A stretch of 64,000 nt of DNA from Rufibacter psychrotolerans (GTDB lineage: Bacteria > Bacteroidota > Bacteroidia > Cytophagales > Hymenobacteraceae), in the NCBI RefSeq assembly GCF_016924645.1, contig NZ_JAFFJV010000011.1:124001-188000 (forward strand), written 5' to 3'. Shown piece by piece: positions 56,669 through 64,000 of this stretch. The notes under the pieces were generated by a model. It was not told the origin of the DNA and did no database searches. It was given only the letters and a program-made list of their open reading frames with translations. Both the position numbers and the translations under genes were made by a program. How positions within the stretch are numbered: the first letter of the stretch is position 1; the number at the start of each line of letters is the position of its first letter.

Positions 56669-56706
56669 CATTCTGTTTTTGGCCTGCTTTTGCAAAAAAA
56701 CAGAAG
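56669..56706. repeat. P1-like palindrome (degenerate)
   Basis: GCATTCTGTTTTTGGCCTGC on the left, TTTTGC then AAAAAAACAGAA on the right. Only the outer arms pair well. Confidence 0.35.
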
Positions 56707-56784
56707 TTAATCGGGCAACTCCTGCTGAGAAGAAAGCCGGCTTGTGTTTTTAATCTGTTTATTCCCTTTGTGCTGAAGTAAGGA

Positions 56785-57000
56785 ATGCGTGCGGACACGA
56801 GCTGCAAGCTCGCGCCAGCGGGGTAAGCGGAGGCATTGCTTTTGTTTTCGGGCAGTTTTCTAAGAAAGGTTCATGAACACGATTGGCCACACCTTAAGCA
56901 ACCATTTAAGCAACCATTCTAGGTTGTATAAACTTTAGAGTAGTTTGCTCCCCGCTGCTCCCCCCGCTGGCGCGAGCGTCCCGCTCGTGTCCGCACGCAT
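56785..57000. repeat. P4 inverted-repeat pair
   Basis: The unit ATGCGTGCGGACACGAGC with CGCGCCAGCGGGG at 56785-56823, and its inverted copy at 56962-57000. A third unit, direct, is at 57277-57313. Each unit has its own GAGC/GCTC hairpin. Confidence 0.7.
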
Positions 57001-57099
57001 TTCAGAATAACTTTTGCTTCCTGCGCTTCAGAATTTAGGTATCAAAATTCCTTTGAAAAATAGGCATGACAGTTGGTATCAAGGGTGCTCTCCTCCCTT

Positions 57100-57190
57100 T
57101 TGTCATGCAGAAAGGATCTTGGTGCAACCAGTAGTAGCGCTGGAGTAAACGCCTTTCTAGTTCGCCCACAAGATCTTCCCAAGATGACAG
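57100..57190. repeat. P6 inverted-repeat pair
   Basis: TTGTCATGCAGAAAGGATC at 57100-57118, and inverted AAGATCTTCCCAAGATGACAG at 57170-57190. Each is followed or preceded by a TTCGCCCAC-like or GGTGCAAC block. Confidence 0.65.
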
Positions 57191-57276
57191 AGAGGGTGGG
57201 AAATGCCTTTAAGAGCAGGACTTCCCTTGATTGATGGCCTTTATTTGCAGGTCAACAAGAGGGAACTACCCGGAAA

Positions 57277-57313
57277 ACGTGCGGACACGAGCGGGACGCT
57301 CGCGCCAGCGGGG
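57277..57313 (+). repeat. P4 repeat unit
   Basis: ACGTGCGGACACGAGCGGGA, then CGCTCGCGCCAGCGGGG, matching the pair at 56785-57000. Confidence 0.65.
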
Positions 57314-57370
57314 CAAAGCAGAATCATCCCTGATCTGCGTTTTGGCCTCAAGTTTCTTAAAAGTGGCAGA

Positions 57371-57411
57371 AAACAGGAAGGCCGCTCAAATAAGAGCGGC
57401 CTTCCTGTTTT
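57371..57411. terminator. Strong terminator
   Basis: AAACAGGAAGGCCGCTC and its complement with a 6-nt loop, followed by TTTT. It lies 65 bp beyond the lysS stop and serves it on the minus strand. Confidence 0.8.
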
Positions 57412-57425
57412 GCGGCGCTGGTGCC

Positions 57426-57479
57426 CATTAGCACATCAGCACATTCTCTAATTAGCACATTAACAAATCAGCACATTAG
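57426..57479. repeat. Tandem AGCACAT units
   Basis: Four copies of AGCACATn with irregular spacing (57430, 57439, 57453, 57470) at the 3' end of lysS; the last one includes its stop codon. Possibly slipped-strand repeats. Confidence 0.5.
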
Positions 57480-59005
57480 CTATCCTGACGGTGCTCTGGC
57501 TTCATTTGCGGGAAGAACAGCACATCCTGGATAGAGTGGGAGTTGGTCATAATCATGCTGAGGCGGTCAATCCCGATGCCCAGTCCGGCAGTAGGCGGCA
57601 TGCCGTACTCCAGGGCACGCAGGAAGTCCTCGTCTAAGACCATGGCCTCGGTGTCACCGCGTTTGCCCAATTCCAACTGCTCCTCAAAGCGGGCGCGCTG
57701 GTCAATCGGGTCGTTCAGCTCAGAGAAAGAGTTACAGATCTCTTTTCCGTTACAGATGGCCTCGAAACGCTCTACCAAGCCTTCTTTGCTGCGGTGCTTT
57801 TTGGCCAGTGGGCTCATTTCCACCGGATAGTCGGTGATGAAGGTTGGCTGGATCAACTGGCCTTCACATTTTTCCCCGAAGATCTCGTCAATGATCTTGC
57901 CTTTCCCGATGTTCGGGTCCAGTTTGATGCCCAGGCTGGTAGCCGTTTCACGCAATTGCGCTTCGTCCATCTCAGAGATGTCAATCTGGGTGAAGTGCTC
58001 AATGGCTTCAAACATGGTGAAACGCTTCCATGGGCGGGCAAAGTTGATAACGTTTTCGCCAACCTGAACTTCAGTAGTGCCATGCAGGGCCAGGGCTACA
58101 CGCTCCACCATTTCCTCCACCAGGTCCATCATCCAGTAGTAGTCTTTGTACGCTACGTACAGTTCTACCTGGGTAAACTCGGGGTTGTGGAACCGGCTCA
58201 TGCCTTCGTTGCGGAAGTCTTTGGAGAACTCGTACACGCCGTCAAAACCACCCACAATCAGACGCTTCAGGTACAGCTCATTGGCGATGCGCAGGTACAG
58301 GGTCATGTCCAGGGTGTTGTGGTGCGTCTTGAACGGACGGGCGGCGGCGCCACCGTACAAGGGCTGCAGGATAGGCGTTTCCACCTCCAGGTAACCACGC
58401 TCGTTCAGGTACTCACGCATGGTGTTCACCAGCTTGGTGCGCTTGATGAAGGTATCCCGCACGTCTGGGTTCACCACCAGGTCCACGTAGCGCTGACGGT
58501 ACCGCAATTCTGGGTCAGAGAAGGCATCATAGACGTGCTCCACGCCGTTCTCGTCTACCTCGCGCTTCACAATTGGCAGCGGTTTTAATGACTTGGCCAG
58601 CAATTTAAGCTCAGTAACGTGCACCGAGGTTTCGCCCACCTGCGTTTTGAACACGTAGCCTTTTACCCCGATGAAGTCCCCGATGTCCAGCATCTTCTTG
58701 AACACCGTGTTGTAGAGGTCTTTGTTTTCGCCCGGGGCGATGTCATCCCGGGACACATAGATCTGGATGCGGCCGGAGCTGTCCATGAGCTCGGCAAACG
58801 AGGCCTTGCCCATGATGCGGCGGCTCATCAGGCGGCCGGCCAGGCTTACCTCCTGGTAGTTGTTCTGCTCTGGACTGTAGTTATCTTTTATTTCCTTAGC
58901 CGTGGCGGTCACATCAAAAAGTTCGGAAGGGTAGGGGTTGATGCCCATCTTCTGGAGCTCTTCGCGCTCATGGCGCCGGCGTAGTTCCTGTTCGCTTAAT
59001 TGCAT
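57476..59005 (-). CDS. lysS: Lysyl-tRNA synthetase, class II
   Basis: A 509-residue class II aminoacyl-tRNA synthetase. The OB-fold anticodon domain is at about residues 55-165 ([21 protein letters not shown]). Then come motif 1 ([15 protein letters not shown], then [21 protein letters not shown]), motif 2 ([18 protein letters not shown]) and motif 3 ([14 protein letters not shown]). Length is normal. It starts at ATG 59005, with TAATTTCC (59058-59051, minus strand) as a possible -7 element. Confidence 0.97.
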   Translation of the reverse strand: MQLSEQELRRRHEREELQKMGINPYPSELFDVTATAKEIKDNYSPEQNNYQEVSLAGRLMSRRIMGKASFAELMDSSGRIQIYVSRDDIAPGENKDLYNTVFKKMLDIGDFIGVKGYVFKTQVGETSVHVTELKLLAKSLKPLPIVKREVDENGVEHVYDAFSDPELRYRQRYVDLVVNPDVRDTFIKRTKLVNTMREYLNERGYLEVETPILQPLYGGAAARPFKTHHNTLDMTLYLRIANELYLKRLIVGGFDGVYEFSKDFRNEGMSRFHNPEFTQVELYVAYKDYYWMMDLVEEMVERVALALHGTTEVQVGENVINFARPWKRFTMFEAIEHFTQIDISEMDEAQLRETATSLGIKLDPNIGKGKIIDEIFGEKCEGQLIQPTFITDYPVEMSPLAKKHRSKEGLVERFEAICNGKEICNSFSELNDPIDQRARFEEQLELGKRGDTEAMVLDEDFLRALEYGMPPTAGLGIGIDRLSMIMTNSHSIQDVLFFPQMKPEHRQDS

Positions 59006-59103
59006 GGAAACGTTCTTTCAGTGTATTCTATAAATCAACCCGCGAATTTCGGAAATTATTCGCAGACCTGAATAGATGGTGGGGTGATTCCTTGCAATAA
59101 GGT

Positions 59104-59141
59104 TGATTTAGGGCAGATTTTGGGAAAAGAGCCGCTAAATG
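59104..59141. repeat. P1 palindromic repeat copy
   Basis: GATTTAGGGCAGATTTTGGG on the left and AAAAGAGCCGCTAAATGG on the right. Confidence 0.6.
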
Positions 59142-59421
59142 GAATCTTCTGTGGCTGATGCCCTGGCTTTTCTGTTTGTCTAAGGCTGTATGAGTTGTGC
59201 TGCTGCGTCTTTTCCGGTAAGCGCTCACGGCCGCAGGGCCCCGTCTTCCCCTCTCGCACTGCCCTTGCGGCCCACGCGCGCAGTCCGCTCTTAGCAATAG
59301 CTATCCAAGGGCCACAGGCGAGGCGCTCCAGAGAAAGACTGGAATGGGTGCGTTTAGCAAAGGCTTTTTGAGGCTGGTAGCGGAAGTTCTGCTGGTAATC
59401 ACGGATGTTCTGCAAACGTAA

Positions 59422-59657
59422 ACCCACCCCTGCCCCTCCCGGGAGGGGAGTCATCTGCACGAGTAAGGGAATCGCCTTAGCTGTCCTTAGACTTCGGCTT
59501 CTGCAATCCATTGGCAAGGTCCACCCTAAAGTAAATGGTTGGCTATGCAACAAAACTCCCCTCCCGGGAGGGGCAGGGGTGGGTACACGTTTGCCCCCAC
59601 TTTACCGCCTGCTTCAAAGACCTCGTAGAGTCCAGAAGACCTGCAAGCGTCTGCGCC
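59422..59657. repeat. P2 inverted-repeat element
   Basis: Perfect 30-bp arms (59422-59451 and 59555-59584, with CCCCTCCCGGGAGGGG inside). The AAAGACCTCGTAG module continues on the right to 59657. It is closely related to the right arm of the element at 16838-17198; the left outer module is missing here. Confidence 0.8.
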
Positions 59658-59662
59658 AAATC

Positions 59663-59702
59663 CTGTTTAGAGGCCATTTCCCGCAAATTAGGCTAAAACC
59701 AG
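59663..59702. repeat. P1 palindromic repeat copy
   Basis: CTGTTTAGAGGCCATTTCCC on the left and GCAAATTAGGCTAAAACCAG on the right. Confidence 0.6.
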
Positions 59703-59735
59703 AATGCCCGGCTATTCCAGAGATAACCGGGCATT
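59703..59735. other. Hairpin
   Basis: AATGCCCGG and CCGGGCATT arms with a 15-nt centre, between two P1 copies. It lacks a T-run and may or may not be a terminator for the reductase gene. Confidence 0.45.
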
Positions 59736-59749
59736 GGGCGAGGGAGTAC

Positions 59750-59790
59750 GTGTTTAGGGGCCGTTTTCATGGAAATGGCCCCTAAATGCA
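59750..59790. repeat. P1 palindromic repeat copy, near perfect
   Basis: TTTAGGGGCC and GGCCCCTAAA outer arms around GTTTTCATGGAAAT. It begins 6 bp after the reductase stop on the minus strand. Confidence 0.75.
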
Positions 59791-59796
59791 TTGAAC

Positions 59797-60792
59797 CTAC
59801 TTGGATAGATCCAGTTTGTTCAGTTCCTCGGTGATGAAGGAAAGTTCGTCCTGGGTTAACTGCACGGCCATGGCTTTGGCGTTCTGGATGGTTTGCTCGG
59901 CGTTGCGGGCGCCCACCAGCGCAATGGTGATGCCCGGCTGCGCGATGGTCCAGCGGAGCACCAGTTGGCCCAAAGTGGCGTTTTTGTCATCGGCCAGCGG
60001 TTTAATCTTGTTCAGGAAATTGTTCACCTTCTCCAGGTTGTGGGGTTGGTAAACGGGTAATCCCGCGCGGTGGTCGCCTTCGTTGAAGGGATGGCCGGGC
60101 CTGATTTTGCCGGTGAGCAAACCGCGTTCCAGTGGACTGTAGGCCAGAATGGCTTTGTGGTGCTCCAGGCAATACGGTACCACATCGGCCTCAATGCCGC
60201 GGTTCACCATGCTGTACGGCACCTGGTTGGAGGCCAGTGTCACGTACTTTTCGGCTTCCTGCATCTGGGCCACGCTGTAGTTGCTTACACCCGCCTGCCG
60301 GATTTTCCCTTCCTTGATCAGTTGAGCCACTGTTTCCATGGTTTCCTCAATGGGCGTGGTGGTGTCTGGCCAGTGGATCTGGTACAGGTCAATGTAGTCG
60401 GTGCCCAGGCGGCGCAGGCTGTCTTCGCATTCTTTGATGATGCTCTCGCGGCCGGCGTATTTGTAGATATCGATGGGGTTGCCCTGGTTGTCTTCGCTCT
60501 TCATGGCGAAATCACCTTTGGCCAGGTCCCAGCGCATGCCGTATTTGGTGAGAATCTGCACTTTGTCGCGCGGAATGCCTTTGATGGCTTCGCCCACTAT
60601 TTCTTCGCTCAGGCCCTGCCCGTAAATGGGGGCAGTATCAATGGACGTCATGCCGTGGTCATACGCGGCTTTGATGGCGTCAACGGCTTCCTGGCGCTCG
60701 GTTCCGCCCCACATCCAGCCGCCCGCGGCCCAAGCCCCGAACGTCAACACCGATACTTCCAGGTCAGATGCTCCTAATTTTCTAAACTCCAT
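59797..60792 (-). CDS. Aldo/keto reductase
   Basis: A 331-residue NADPH-dependent reductase with the AKR (alpha/beta)8 barrel. The catalytic tetrad is visible: Asp52 and Tyr57 (DTAPIYGQG), Lys83 (LTKYG) and His140 (YQIHWPD). MEFRKLGASDLEVSVLTFG is a typical start. The frame is open upstream to 60954, but that part has no conservation in appearance, and ATG 60792 is chosen. Substrate is unknown. It has a P1 palindrome right after its stop. Confidence 0.9.
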   Translation of the reverse strand: MEFRKLGASDLEVSVLTFGAWAAGGWMWGGTERQEAVDAIKAAYDHGMTSIDTAPIYGQGLSEEIVGEAIKGIPRDKVQILTKYGMRWDLAKGDFAMKSEDNQGNPIDIYKYAGRESIIKECEDSLRRLGTDYIDLYQIHWPDTTTPIEETMETVAQLIKEGKIRQAGVSNYSVAQMQEAEKYVTLASNQVPYSMVNRGIEADVVPYCLEHHKAILAYSPLERGLLTGKIRPGHPFNEGDHRAGLPVYQPHNLEKVNNFLNKIKPLADDKNATLGQLVLRWTIAQPGITIALVGARNAEQTIQNAKAMAVQLTQDELSFITEELNKLDLSK

Positions 60793-61026
60793 AGGTCTAA
60801 TAGTTAAAGTAAAACGCTGAATCAGGTGGCCGCTCTGGCAGAGCAGCCCAGATTCTCTTACGTAGGCCAAAGAAAAGGATTCCATCTTGCTTTTGGGCCA
60901 GGCTACCTGGTAGAATAGGGTATACCAGGTGGCTTGGGAAAGCAGGCTGACCATAGGGTAATCTGCACACTAAATTAGACCCTCAAGGGGCTTTCGCCGT
61001 TAAAGGCAAGAGTCAATTGCTTAACT

Positions 61027-61494
61027 ATGAAATGTGAACTCAGCCTGGTATTTGAGGAGAACGACGGAACACTTCGGTGGATTTTCAACATTCTCATTTA
61101 CGCCCACCAGATCAGCGACCCGCAGGTGCGCAAGATGTTACAACCCACGTTGAAGGAATTTCTGCACAAACGCAGCTACCAGGAGGTGATTCGGCTGGCC
61201 GAAACGGACATTGACGAAGGAGCCTTTGTGCGCGACTACCTCAAGCAGAACCTCATTAAGTTCAACGCCACGCAGGTGCGGGTGAAAGGGGAGAAGGTGA
61301 AAGCCATGTGTTTCACCATTGAACAGGCCGGCCACATGCAGGCCGCCGCCGATCCGGAGTCGGTTGACCCTGAGGTGCTGGCCTTGTTTGAGGGCCATGA
61401 GTTAAAACTCCAGCAGATCAGGCACTGTGCCATTGAGGCCCTGAAGGAGGCCGGGGCCAAGGGCGTGCAGATTGAGCGGTTCAGCCATGAGTAA
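61027..61494 (+). CDS. Protein of unknown function
   Basis: Not recognised. 155 residues, mixed alpha/beta, no signal peptide. Aromatic and charged residues are scattered (LRWIFNILIYAHQISDPQVR), with a single Cys near each end. The high Glu/Lys content suggests a soluble protein. It is flanked by convergent transcription and a terminator, so it is a single gene. Confidence 0.55.
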   Translation: MKCELSLVFEENDGTLRWIFNILIYAHQISDPQVRKMLQPTLKEFLHKRSYQEVIRLAETDIDEGAFVRDYLKQNLIKFNATQVRVKGEKVKAMCFTIEQAGHMQAAADPESVDPEVLALFEGHELKLQQIRHCAIEALKEAGAKGVQIERFSHE

Positions 61495-61506
61495 GGCAGG
61501 GCCAAT

Positions 61507-61547
61507 CTGTTTTAGGGCCATTTTAGCCCAAACTGCTCGAAAACAAG
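61507..61547. repeat. P1 palindromic repeat copy
   Basis: CTGTTTTAGGGCCATTTTAG on the left and CCCAAACTGCTCGAAAACAAGG on the right. It lies 12 bp after the stop of the unknown gene and before its terminator. Confidence 0.6.
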
Positions 61548-61560
61548 GGACAAAAAACGC

Positions 61561-61597
61561 AAAAGCCGAACGGTCTGGAACCATTCGGCTTTTTTTG
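61561..61597. terminator. Terminator between convergent genes
   Basis: AAAAGCCGAACGGT and ACCATTCGGCTTTT arms with one mismatch, followed by TTTTT. It stops the plus-strand unknown gene. Confidence 0.8.
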
Positions 61598-61608
61598 GTG
61601 AGTAGAGG

Positions 61609-62643
61609 TTATGCCGCCGCCGAAAGTTGCAGGGTGGGGCCTTCGGTGAACAGGGGCTCTACCTGTTGGTGCAACCGTTGCTCAACAAAGCTGTTGCGCA
61701 GGTGCTCTGGCAGTTCGGCCGCCAGTTTGCGGTATTGCTCAAGGCCCATGGCCTGCGCCACGTAGCTTTCATGCAGTCCGTTCAGGTAACTCACAATGGA
61801 GAGCAGGCTCTCATGGAACAGCTTAAAGTCAATCTGGGCCTCCACAAAACGGTCAATCTCCTTCTGGGTAGACGAAATGCGCAGGCGGCTCAGCAGGTCA
61901 AACAAGGTGGTGTAGCCCATGCGCCAGGTAATCTGCTGCCAGTGCTGCGCCGACCATTTATCCAGGATCTGCCCCGTCTTAGCGCTCCTGATGGCCGTGG
62001 CCGGGTTGCTCTGTACCTGCTGCCTGATGGCGTTGGCGGTTAGCTTTCTGGTGGTGCGCAGAAACTGGCCAATCTGGGCCTGGGCCTCAATCTCTTTGCC
62101 GGCAATCTGTAGGCTGGGTTTGTACCCGGCCAAGGGAAGGCGGTGGATGCTGAAGTCGGGGTAGGCGCCAGCGGCATAGAAGCCCACGGCTCTTGGATAG
62201 GCATTCTTCACCACCAGTCGGCCCGCCTCTCTTCTGATGGCCGCCTCATTGTTGGTCTTCACGCCCAGGGTGTACAGGAAAGCCTGCAACCCCGCGAAGA
62301 TAGAGTAATAGGCCTGCGGAAACGTCCAGTGCAGGGCATTGCGCAGGTAGGTTTCATCGCCCAGTTCGGCGGTGGCGCGCAGCGCATACTCGGTACTCCA
62401 GCAGTTGTGCAGGATTCGGGTAAGGGCTTGCAGGTCCTGCTCGGTTACGTTTGCGGTGTGTTGCCGAAAAAAGACATGGTTTCGCAGGCCAGCTTCCTCG
62501 GCGCTATGGTTGATATGGTAGTTGATGGCAAAAAAATAGTTCAGGAACACTTGTGCCGGGATGGATTTTCGCCAGGCAGAATCCTGTGGTTTTTGCTCTT
62601 CCTGAAAGAGCGGAATCACATTTTCCTCTAAAACTTTCTTCAT
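61609..62643 (-). CDS. Protein of unknown function
   Basis: Not recognised. From ATG 62643 it is 344 residues, soluble-looking and mostly helical. LHWTFPQAYYSIFAGLQAFL and the following LGVKTNNEAAIRREAGRL are reminiscent of HEPN-like helices, but no R-x4-6-H motif was found, so no family is claimed. The frame is open upstream to 62679. The start is preceded by an inverted repeat at 62651-62670 and an AT-rich stretch (62690-62760). Confidence 0.6.
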   Translation of the reverse strand: MKKVLEENVIPLFQEEQKPQDSAWRKSIPAQVFLNYFFAINYHINHSAEEAGLRNHVFFRQHTANVTEQDLQALTRILHNCWSTEYALRATAELGDETYLRNALHWTFPQAYYSIFAGLQAFLYTLGVKTNNEAAIRREAGRLVVKNAYPRAVGFYAAGAYPDFSIHRLPLAGYKPSLQIAGKEIEAQAQIGQFLRTTRKLTANAIRQQVQSNPATAIRSAKTGQILDKWSAQHWQQITWRMGYTTLFDLLSRLRISSTQKEIDRFVEAQIDFKLFHESLLSIVSYLNGLHESYVAQAMGLEQYRKLAAELPEHLRNSFVEQRLHQQVEPLFTEGPTLQLSAAA

Positions 62644-62650
62644 ACATTTT

Positions 62651-62670
62651 AAACACCTTTTCTGGTGTTT
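62651..62670. promoter_or_regulatory. Inverted repeat before the unknown gene, possible operator
   Basis: AAACACC and GGTGTTT arms separated by 6 nt, 7 bp upstream of the ATG at 62643. It could be an operator or an RNA hairpin in the leader. Further AT-rich repeats (GTAATA and TGTTATA) lie upstream. Confidence 0.45.
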
Positions 62671-62869
62671 GGGTTGCATTTTGCTGTATTTTTATAGGTG
62701 TGTAATATACTGTAATACAATGTGTTATATAATAATTTTGGCGAGTTTTAGGTAGGGTGTGAACCTCAGATTTCGGGGTGAAAAAACTAAGGTTCGGGCA
62801 GTGGGGACGGGCTCTCCACATAGGGGGGCATAGCCGAAAAGAGCAAAAAAATGAAAACTTAACCTGCGC

Positions 62870-62903
62870 TTGATGTGGCGTGTTGGGGTAATCACTACTT
62901 TTG
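62870..62903 (+). promoter_or_regulatory. Probable promoter of the T9SS cargo gene
   Basis: TACTTTTG (62896-62903) is a good -7 element, with TTG at 62870-62872, 23 nt upstream, slightly longer than usual. It lies 88 bp before the ATG at 62991. Confidence 0.5.
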
Positions 62904-62990
62904 CCCATCGGCTCGCATGGTGAGGATACAAGGGAATGTTAGTTGCGAAGACCCGTTACCAATTGAAATTTCAAACTAACCTTCACTTTT

Positions 62991-64000
62991 ATGCTTAAAC
63001 CTTTACAAAAAGTAAGTTTGCTTCTGATTGCTGGCCTGGGACTTGGAAGTGTAAGTGCCTCCGGACAGACTTTTTACGAGCCGTTCAACGGTACTGGTAC
63101 CGTTGGCGGGGCAGATGCCACTACCGCTGGTGCCACAAGTAACGGATGGACCACGCACAGCCCTTCTCCTAGCAATACAAGTTCCGGTACAACTGGTGCC
63201 ATTTCCATAGAAACCGGAAGTTTAACCTATGCCGGCTTAGCGCCTGCCGTAGGTAACAAAGTATTGCTTCCTGGAACAAACTCTACCGTAAGCCGGGATA
63301 TTAATGCAGATGTGTCTGCGGTGACTGGTACAGCTACCACCGCGTATTTTTCTGCGCTAGTGAACGTAGTAGATGAAACACAACTCACCGAGGCCGGTGA
63401 TTACTTCATGCATTTTGGTAATGATGCGGGAGCCGCAAACACTAACCTTTTCGCACGGTTGTTTGTGAAAAAGACGGCTACGGGGTATCGTCTGGCTATC
63501 CAGAATATCTCAAGCGGCACTCCTACGCAAACGGAGTACCCTTTAGATCTGGTATTTGGAACTACGTATTTGGTGGTTGTCAAGTACGAGATCAAGACGG
63601 GCAATGACATGGCAACGCTCTGGGTTAACCCAACCTTGGGAGCAACGGAACCTGAAGGAGGCGCTACCAATGAGAGCGGAACCGGTACAGGCGCCACCAG
63701 ATTTCAATCAATCAACCTACGGAACGGATCTGCCACTCCTAAAGCCTACGTGGATGAGATTAGAGTAGGAACTACCTTTGCTTCGGTCACCCCGGGGCCC
63801 CTAAGCGTGAAAGAGTTTGCCGCAGGTAAAATCAGCCTTTCCCCCAACCCCACCGCGGGCGCCACAAAATTGACCCTGCCGGCCAATTTCCCCGGCAAAG
63901 ACAAATTGGCGATGACCGTGTACGGCTTAGACGGCAAGGTGCTCCTGCAGGCTGCCGGCAATGAGCAGGCAATCAATGCCCAATTAAACGCATCGCTTGG
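62991..64000 (+). CDS. Secreted protein with T9SS C-terminal sorting domain, truncated by window end
   Basis: The frame starts at ATG 62991 and stays open to the window end, 336 complete codons. Signal peptide KVSLLLIAGLGLGSVSASG is followed by a mature part starting TFYEPFNGTGTV, Gly/Thr/Ala-rich, which may be a beta-sandwich. The last visible part (KISLSPNPTAGATKLTLPAN, then DKLAMTVYGLDGKVLLQAAG) is the typical type A sorting domain of T9SS cargo, cut off before its end. The protein would be exported by the T9SS and processed by PorU. The frame has no stop within the window. Confidence 0.85.
   Translation, partial: MLKPLQKVSLLLIAGLGLGSVSASGQTFYEPFNGTGTVGGADATTAGATSNGWTTHSPSPSNTSSGTTGAISIETGSLTYAGLAPAVGNKVLLPGTNSTVSRDINADVSAVTGTATTAYFSALVNVVDETQLTEAGDYFMHFGNDAGAANTNLFARLFVKKTATGYRLAIQNISSGTPTQTEYPLDLVFGTTYLVVVKYEIKTGNDMATLWVNPTLGATEPEGGATNESGTGTGATRFQSINLRNGSATPKAYVDEIRVGTTFASVTPGPLSVKEFAAGKISLSPNPTAGATKLTLPANFPGKDKLAMTVYGLDGKVLLQAAGNEQAINAQLNASL

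Larger units (their letters stand above)
56388..57475. other. Repeat-rich intergenic region
   Basis: Nearly 1.1 kb without a supported gene. It contains a terminator (56628), a P1-like copy, three P4 units, a P6 pair, a second terminator (57371) and four AGCACAT units before lysS. An open frame at 57203-57451 runs through repeats and is rejected. Confidence 0.65.
59006..59796. other. Repeat-rich intergenic region
   Basis: About 790 bp between two minus-strand genes (lysS and the aldo/keto reductase). It holds the probable lysS promoter, P1 copies at 59104, 59663 and 59750, a P2 element and a hairpin at 59703. No coding frame was supported. Confidence 0.6.

Noticed and set aside
57203-57451. 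82-residue open frame before lysS
   Set aside because: It spans P4 and terminator repeats and has no recognisable domain.

Overview
The window is about 64 kb of chromosomal DNA from a Bacteroidota bacterium. The best fit is the Cytophagales family Hymenobacteraceae (Rufibacter/Nibribacter/Pontibacter-like), inferred from gene content and style without any database search. Supporting signs are type IX secretion system (T9SS) parts (PorQ, PorD, a PorE-like OmpA protein and a secreted protein whose C-terminus looks like a T9SS sorting domain), BshA for bacillithiol synthesis, Bacteroidota-type promoters (TTTG, about 19-21 nt, then TAnnTTTG), few clear Shine-Dalgarno sites, moderately high GC and lipoproteins with short lipoboxes. 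No rRNA, tRNA, CRISPR array, transposase, integrase or phage gene was seen.

Layout. 1-8.9 kb: OsmC, a GH3-type acyl-adenylase, a CNNM/CBS transporter-like protein, a small membrane protein, Dxr, RseP, a DUF6702-type protein and an outer-membrane lipoprotein. 9.2-18.9 kb: PorE-like protein, divergent Lon, PorQ, HslU, a short-chain dehydrogenase and an S1/P1 nuclease. 19.3-23.8 kb: a DUF922 protein, a small secreted protein, release factor 2 with its programmed +1 frameshift, and IlvE. 23.8-34.1 kb, minus strand: a tight five-gene operon (PlsC-GatC-TPR membrane protein-ABC ATPase-cobalamin adenosyltransferase), then Nudix, BshA and a glycosidase/serine-hydrolase fusion. 34.5-38.3 kb: MutL and two adjacent rhomboid proteases. 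38.8-43.4 kb: an SPFH/NfeD pair, an amidohydrolase and Mdh. 43.8-52.5 kb: TilS, then a plus-strand series OstA-BamD-RpoZ-CoaC-CoaB-PorD-RecN, in which the usually fused CoaBC is split. 53-64 kb: a HEXXH lipoprotein, cupin and Kazal proteins, two YtxH proteins, LysS, an aldo/keto reductase, two unrecognised genes and a truncated T9SS substrate at the right edge.

Envelope biogenesis (OstA, BamD, RseP, PorQ, PorD, PorE-like), protein quality control (Lon, HslU, RseP, rhomboids, SPFH/NfeD) and core metabolism dominate. The genes are mostly ordinary. The unusual content lies between them: several families of dispersed inverted repeats. The most abundant, called P1 here, is a ~40-bp imperfect palindrome present in about 26 copies. 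Other families (P2-P7) form larger inverted-repeat pairs. Some P1 copies coincide with likely terminators, one lies inside a coding sequence, and several keep base pairing through paired changes in both arms. This repeat system is the strongest candidate for something under-described. No novel defence or metabolic system was found.
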